Shown here piece by piece: positions 59,236 through 64,000 of a stretch of DNA of 64,000 nt (the stretch's first letter is position 1; every line of letters starts with the position of its first letter). Position numbers and translations under genes: made by a program. The DNA comes from Branchiostoma belcheri (lineage: Eukaryota > Chordata > Leptocardii > Amphioxiformes > Branchiostomatidae), in NCBI RefSeq assembly GCF_001625305.1, contig NW_017802713.1, positions 2,200,842-2,264,841 on the forward strand, written 5' to 3'. Under the pieces are notes generated by a model that had not been told where the DNA came from, made no database searches, and saw only the letters and a list, made by a program, of their open reading frames with translations.

Positions 59236-59584
59236 GTCACTGTGAATGAACCTGAGTTCGGTGAACTCCGTTCTAGTTAGGATTAATCCACTGAACAAAT
59301 TGCTGTCTAAACCTGTTTCATTTTAAGCCAACATAAGTCACCCGTGGTCTTCATTTATTGTGGAGGAATGGCACCATGCCCAACACACTTTTTACCAATT
59401 ACTGTGACATGTTGTGTGCACAAAATGACACTGGTAGTTATCATTAACGTACCTTGCTAATATTAATTAACACTAACTACAGGTCTCTAGCTCTGTTGAA
59501 AAATCGTCAAATAAATATGATACTGTATAAAGTTCATTCTGTAAAAACTCAACAAAAGATTGCTAAAATACACACTTCATTATG

Positions 59585-59815
59585 TTTACCGAAGGAAAAC
59601 ATATTGTTTTTGCTAAACAGTGACCTCTGATGACCTGACTGAACCAGACTGTCTCTCACCATGGTAACTGGTGTTGGGTTACATCATGTTGCAATTTTAT
59701 GGTACAAGGGATTTAGACTCCAGTCACCATATGTGTGAATGTGTTTGAGTAAGAATTAACAAAGCAGACCATATGCGAAGGTAAACATTATGCATTTGCT
59801 TTAAATGTTACTTTT
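59585..59815 (+). repeat. Dispersed ACCATATGCGAAGG repeat, copy 5
   Basis: CTCACCATGGTAACTGGTGT, GTTACATCATGTTGCAATTT and CAGACCATATGCGAAGGTAA, the best preserved copy. Confidence 0.65.
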
Positions 59816-59819
59816 CTAG

Positions 59820-60470
59820 TTCAAATAGAATTATGCAATTCTAAATCATGAGAAGTATATAAAAAGTTGTGCTAAAATATTATCTACTGATGTACATTAA
59901 GAATAGACTGAAATGTTATTCCATGATATGTATTATGAAAAAAAATCTCAAATTCCATTGAATTACATATATTATAGAAAGTGCTGAAATGCCATCCAAT
60001 GACATGAAATATGGAAAATGTGCTTAAATTGCATCCGATGATATATTAAAATATGGATCAAAGCACCGAAATAATGTCAAATGGATCTTTTTCCTTTGTA
60101 CCTATAGAACAACTTAAATTTTCCTCCTTTTTCCTTTGAATCTCCACCTCTATTACTGCATTGTCATATGAATTGCTTCCAAAATCCAGACCGTTGGCAT
60201 TTTAATTTTGGTCATTTAGACGTGACAATTGCAAAATGGCATTCGATGTCTCCAGGCACTGGACAGACGCCAAAGAATTGACAAATCAATTTGGTGTTAT
60301 TAACATGGATGGGGAATCAGTCCCTTACCTGCCATAGGGATTTGTCACGCAAGTGACCTTAATTTTCTAGAATCTGTTGAGTGTGCCTGTTTTGAGACAC
60401 CTTCTGAGCGAATTTCTGTATAATTCTGCTTACAACTGAAGACATAATGTCCATTTGAAGCAAACTAACT
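59820..60470. other. Upstream intergenic stretch, nothing recognised
   Basis: AT-rich sequence without coding sense or repeat structure that I can identify. Confidence 0.5.
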
Positions 60471-60472
60471 TA

Positions 60473-60859
60473 AGGCCACACCAATTTAATTTGTTGTTTC
60501 TCGGATTTGCCCTGTCAATTTTTTTTCTGATTTGCAAAAAAAAAAAAGAAAAAATTGGGGGGGTTCTAAATCAACTGCAAAATGCTCAATGAAAGACATA
60601 TTCTGGCCCCAACAGTTGAAGAAACTCCTTTTCTTCCTAGTTGTTTAAGTTTTCAATGTAACAATGCAATTTTGTTTCTGTCATTAAAGTTCAAAATCTA
60701 TTGTTTCAATTATAAACCAGCCTGGTATGTTCACTTCATGGCTGATATTGTAACATTTCGGCTATCATGGGATGCCTTGGCCTGTTTTTTTTTTTCGCCC
60801 TGTCGCTTTATATTTTTGCTTAAAAAATCAGAGAAGCAACAAATTAAATTGTTGTGGCC
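60473..60859. mobile_element. MITE, AGGCCACACC family, complete copy
   Basis: AGGCCACACCAATTTAATTT / AAATTAAATTGTTGTGGCC with TA flanks. Upstream of the flippase gene. Confidence 0.8.
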
Positions 60860-62155
60860 TATAGAGGCTAACTATTTTCATACTTATCAAATTATCAATA
60901 ATATGATGAACTGGAAGATTAGCATGAAAAGTGTTTTTGTTTATTTCCTTCTATTATTGTTTTCTTTGATTAAAATTTGGTTCATTTAGTAATATTTATC
61001 TTTTAATCATGTAGTATTGGGAAGGGCCAAAAATAAACCACCAGGTTTCAGGCCCTCCCATGCATGTTTATTTATTGTTACATTTTATTTTATTTGTAAG
61101 TGCAAAACAATAAATAAACAAATAAATAATTAATTTATTTTCATATTGTTCTCTTTACCGACAAATCAATCATAATAATCCAACATAATATGTCTAAAAT
61201 TCAAAGCAACAAATCTATACACAATTTTTCAGTTCTTTTGTTAGTAAATGAATTTTGGACTTGATTTGTCATTTGGTACTACAAAATGTAATCCTTAGCA
61301 ATCCCCAGTAAGGGTTTATCGACCATGACATTGAGCTTTACAGGTCAAATCTTCCCCCTGACAATTAGTCAGAAGTGACTCATTATTGAAATCCATATGG
61401 GCACCAGATAGACCACACTCGAAAAACACATTCAACCTTCCAATAACGCACCTTCTCCATGTTGTTACCTGTTTGTTTTCTATGTTGCGAAATTTGTATA
61501 TATTTGTATGTGGAGGGATTAATATTAGTTGTCCTATATTTCATTTCAATTTTATTTATTTACCCAGGGTATATGTAAAATATGTCGCCGCAAGGGTTTT
61601 TTTTCAATGTTCCCTGTGGGCATACATTTACAAATTATACTTAAGTAACAAACAAGAAAACAAAGTTACAAAATAACTTAATTTTTTTATATAATTATAT
61701 GCTACCTATTGAAGGGGTTAATATTAGTTGTACTTGGACTTTGGACATTATTTTGTATCATATATAATACTAATATCATGACTTTAGGCTCAAATTTGAT
61801 TTTAGGAACTGAGCCATCCTGTGTTTGTTTGTTTGTTTGTTTGCGCGCGCAGTAAAATCTAAATTTTGGGATGGAATTTAAATTTCAGCTAAATGTATAA
61901 AGTCCACTCTGTCCATTTTATGTTAGTTAGAAGTGACTCATTTTATACCAGCTGATATTAGTGCCACAACCAACACACTTTTTGTATATGAGACAGCAAA
62001 CAGTAGCTTGTAGGTTAAAACTGTCAATGACAAACACTCAACGAAAGATCCATTCAGAAAATGTTCCAAGATGTGTAATCTTCTTGGTGGTTCTCTGATA
62101 TTGATTCTTTACTTGTACCCATACTGACTTTTATGCTGTATCCAATGCAAATTTC
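60860..62155. other. Upstream intergenic stretch, low complexity only
   Basis: Contains AATAAATAAA-type runs near 61110, a TTATTTACCCAGGGTATATG segment near 61550 that resembles a retroelement tail, and a (TGTT)n plus CGCGCGCG tract at 61825-61850. No gene seen. Confidence 0.5.
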
Positions 62156-62530
62156 ATGCTTGGTGAGAGCCATAACAGGAAGACGTTTAGAAAATCAGTT
62201 TCAAGATTGGAAAATCACTTTCCCATAAGGCAACCTGTGCACAAAAGAAGGTCATTTTACAGGGGCGTCAGGACCCAATTCATCTCTGAATCTATCTGGA
62301 AAATGATATCCTCACGATTATCAGTTGGCTCTACCGTCCCCCCCTTGCCTATCCAACCAATCCTTCCTGAGAAGATTACTACCAATCCGTCACATAATGG
62401 CTTGTCATTTTCGAAGATTACAAAAGACCCATCCGAGTGTTGCAATTACAGAAATATAAAGAGCTTTTGATGTCGCGTAGCCACTTGGACAAAGCCCTGG
62501 GCTTCTGTGTCATTTGTTACATCTACCGTT

Positions 62531-62887
62531 CAGGGCTTGAAATTCATTTTTGGGAATAGGTGCACTGGTGCACCCAACCTAAAAATTTAGAACCATTATA
62601 GAACAAAACCTAATAATTATTTATTACAGATCTTACTGATCCTCTTCTGAATCTGAGCTTGAATCTGAAATAGGAGCTAACTTCAAAATCTAAATTCACC
62701 TCAGGTTTTATCATTTTTCTGACACTTCAATGCCAAGAATATCCTGTATACTATAATACACTTGACATGTACAAAAATACTCACAGAAATATTTGGGTGC
62801 ACCAGTGCGCCCACAGAAAAAAAATGGGTGCACAGCTTCAATTTTGGGTGCACTAAGGTGCACATGCACCCAGTATTTCCAGCCCTG
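62531..62887. mobile_element. hAT-like element, CAGGGCTTGAAATT ends
   Basis: Ends CAGGGCTTGAAATTC / TTTCCAGCCCTG, flanked on both sides by ACCGTT. GGTGCACTGGTGCACCC on the left recurs as GGTGCACCAGTGCGCCC and GGTGCACTAAGGTGCAC on the right. The CAGGGC...GCCCTG ends fit hAT elements. Confidence 0.65.
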
Positions 62888-62982
62888 ACCGTTCTTGCTA
62901 TAATGGATGACAATCAACGTATTGGTCACGGATGGTAGAGGATACACTTGCATGACGTAGATGACTCCATACTGTTATATAT

Positions 62983-63623
62983 CAGGCCTCGAAATTAACA
63001 TTTTTTTCCTATTGTCCCAGCACCGTCCCGTAAATAAATTTCAGTTATCCCGAAGTGAGGATGAACTGTCCCAACCTGTTTTTCAGGAGGTGAACTTAAA
63101 GTCAGCTTTATTTTGCTTACGTTCTGACTTCCAGGTGCGCTGTAATTGCAGAGTAAATGGAAAAATTTGGGGAGCTTTTTCCAGATCCAAACAAAAGTAG
63201 GGCTGACATATTGATGTTGATCGTTTTTCTATTGTCCCAAAAATGTCCCAAAGTGTCTTTTTAGTTGTCCCAGCTTAAATTTTAGTGGACACTGGCCATC
63301 GAGGCTGACATTATGATATTGAGTATTTTTCTGTTGTCCCAAAAATGTCCCAAATTGTATTTTCAGTTGTCCCAGCTTAAATTTTAGTGGTCATGCACTG
63401 GCCATCGGGGCTGACATTTTGATATTGATTATTTTTGTATTGTCCCAAAAATGTCCCAAAGTGTCTTTTCAGTTGTCCCAGCTTAAATTTTAGTGGTCAC
63501 TGGCCCCACTGGGGCTGACATTCTGATGTTGATTATTTTTTTGTTGTCCCAAAAATGTCCGAAATAGTTGTCCCAGCTTAAGTTTAGTGGTCACTGGCCA
63601 TCGGGACATCGTTAATTTCGAGC
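62983..63623. mobile_element. CAGGCCTCGAAATTAAC element with internal ~105-bp tandem repeat
   Basis: CAGGCCTCGAAATTAACA at the left, GTTAATTTCGAGC at the right. The interior 63205-63605 has four copies of TTGTCCCAAAAATGTCCCAA, CAGTTGTCCCAGCTTAAATT and TTAGTGGTCACTGGCCATCG, each followed by GGGCTGACATT. Confidence 0.75.
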
Positions 63624-63876
63624 GGCACTTTGGCTAACGTACTGCACCTGCACGAAACCCATAATGTATTGTGTATAGCACTTCGGCAGAACGTCTCATG
63701 TAAGATCATACTCACATATATAAGGTTAACATTGTGTCTGCAGTTTCCAAATGTTATGTGGTAAAAGATATCCTTTGCACCAGGCAAAATTCTGGTGCAA
63801 TGTTTACCAAAATTTCAACAAAAATCATGAAAAATGGGGCTTTTGTGCAGGCACAGTACGTTCTGCCGACATGCTT
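63624..63876. mobile_element. MITE with CAGTACGTTCTGCCGAC ends, copy 2
   Basis: Left TGGCTAACGTACTGCACCTG, right GCACAGTACGTTCTGCCGAC; both match the copy in intron 24. It abuts the right end of the element at 62983-63623. Confidence 0.65.
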
Positions 63877-64000
63877 TTTCGAGCCCTGTATATCCACAGA
63901 TTGTCAAGACTGGGGTGGATTTACTACAATGACTCAGCAGCTAGGGGAGGGACAGGAGCACCAGGCAATATAAAAGCCTTCAATAAACCATGCGCTCTAA

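Noticed and set aside
58831-59280. Three overlapping open frames rich in FQTAS/SNQ repeats, or a CRISPR-like array
   Set aside because: The 32-bp unit simply rotates frames and has no spacers; it is a minisatellite in eukaryotic DNA.
61386-61676. 96-residue + frame upstream of the flippase
   Set aside because: Composition is that of random AT-rich sequence, with no splice or family support.
62156-62470. 104-residue + frame
   Set aside because: No recognisable domain and no supporting splice sites; only weakly coding-like.

Overview
The window looks like nuclear DNA of an invertebrate deuterostome, most probably a lancelet (Branchiostoma). The evidence is an intron-dense gene with short phase-conserved exons, very abundant MITEs, tRNA-headed SINEs, minisatellites inside introns and frequent ACATGTACATGT-type tracts. 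The species call is inference. There are no operons, ribosome binding sites or CRISPR arrays.

Two genes converge. On the + strand (1-4618) is the 3' part of a DXD-motif glycosyltransferase gene of the Gly_transf_sug / GT32-like type. It carries the C-terminal part of one catalytic domain (1-311) and a complete second domain in six exons (686-4618). The splice phases allow both domains to lie in one tandem-domain protein. A poly(A) signal sits at 4999-5004. Bases 4619-9678 form a gene-free stretch filled with MITEs and 3'-flanking sequence.

On the - strand (58188 down to 9679) is an essentially complete 30-exon P4-ATPase lipid-flippase gene, best matched to ATP11B (phospholipid-transporting ATPase IF). 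The assembled CDS is 3432 bases (1143 residues plus stop) with every junction in phase. It has DGET, PISL, DKTGTLT, KGAES, TGDK and GDGAND motifs and ten membrane segments. The family acts at endosomal/Golgi/plasma membranes with a CDC50 (TMEM30) subunit, moving aminophospholipids to the cytosolic leaflet.

The flippase introns are a transposon archive: a frameshifted 5'-truncated LINE (51.2-53.4 kb), SINEs, Penelope-like fragments, several MITE families (one pair with exact 8-bp hAT-type target duplications, one nested insertion), a ~0.6 kb foldback element, and about ten minisatellite arrays. Three arrays touch exon boundaries. A CpG-rich YY1-type promoter with possible spliced noncoding or micro-ORF exons lies on the + strand inside intron 2 (48.1-50.6 kb). 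A 20-N assembly gap lies at 50913-50932. The region upstream of the flippase start (58.2-64 kb) shows only repeats and no recognisable gene.

No clearly new multi-gene system was seen. The most notable items are the tandem-domain glycosyltransferase, the partial flippase exon duplication next to a hAT MITE, repeat arrays that supply or abut splice sites, the shortened loop after the phosphorylation site, and the intronic promoter.
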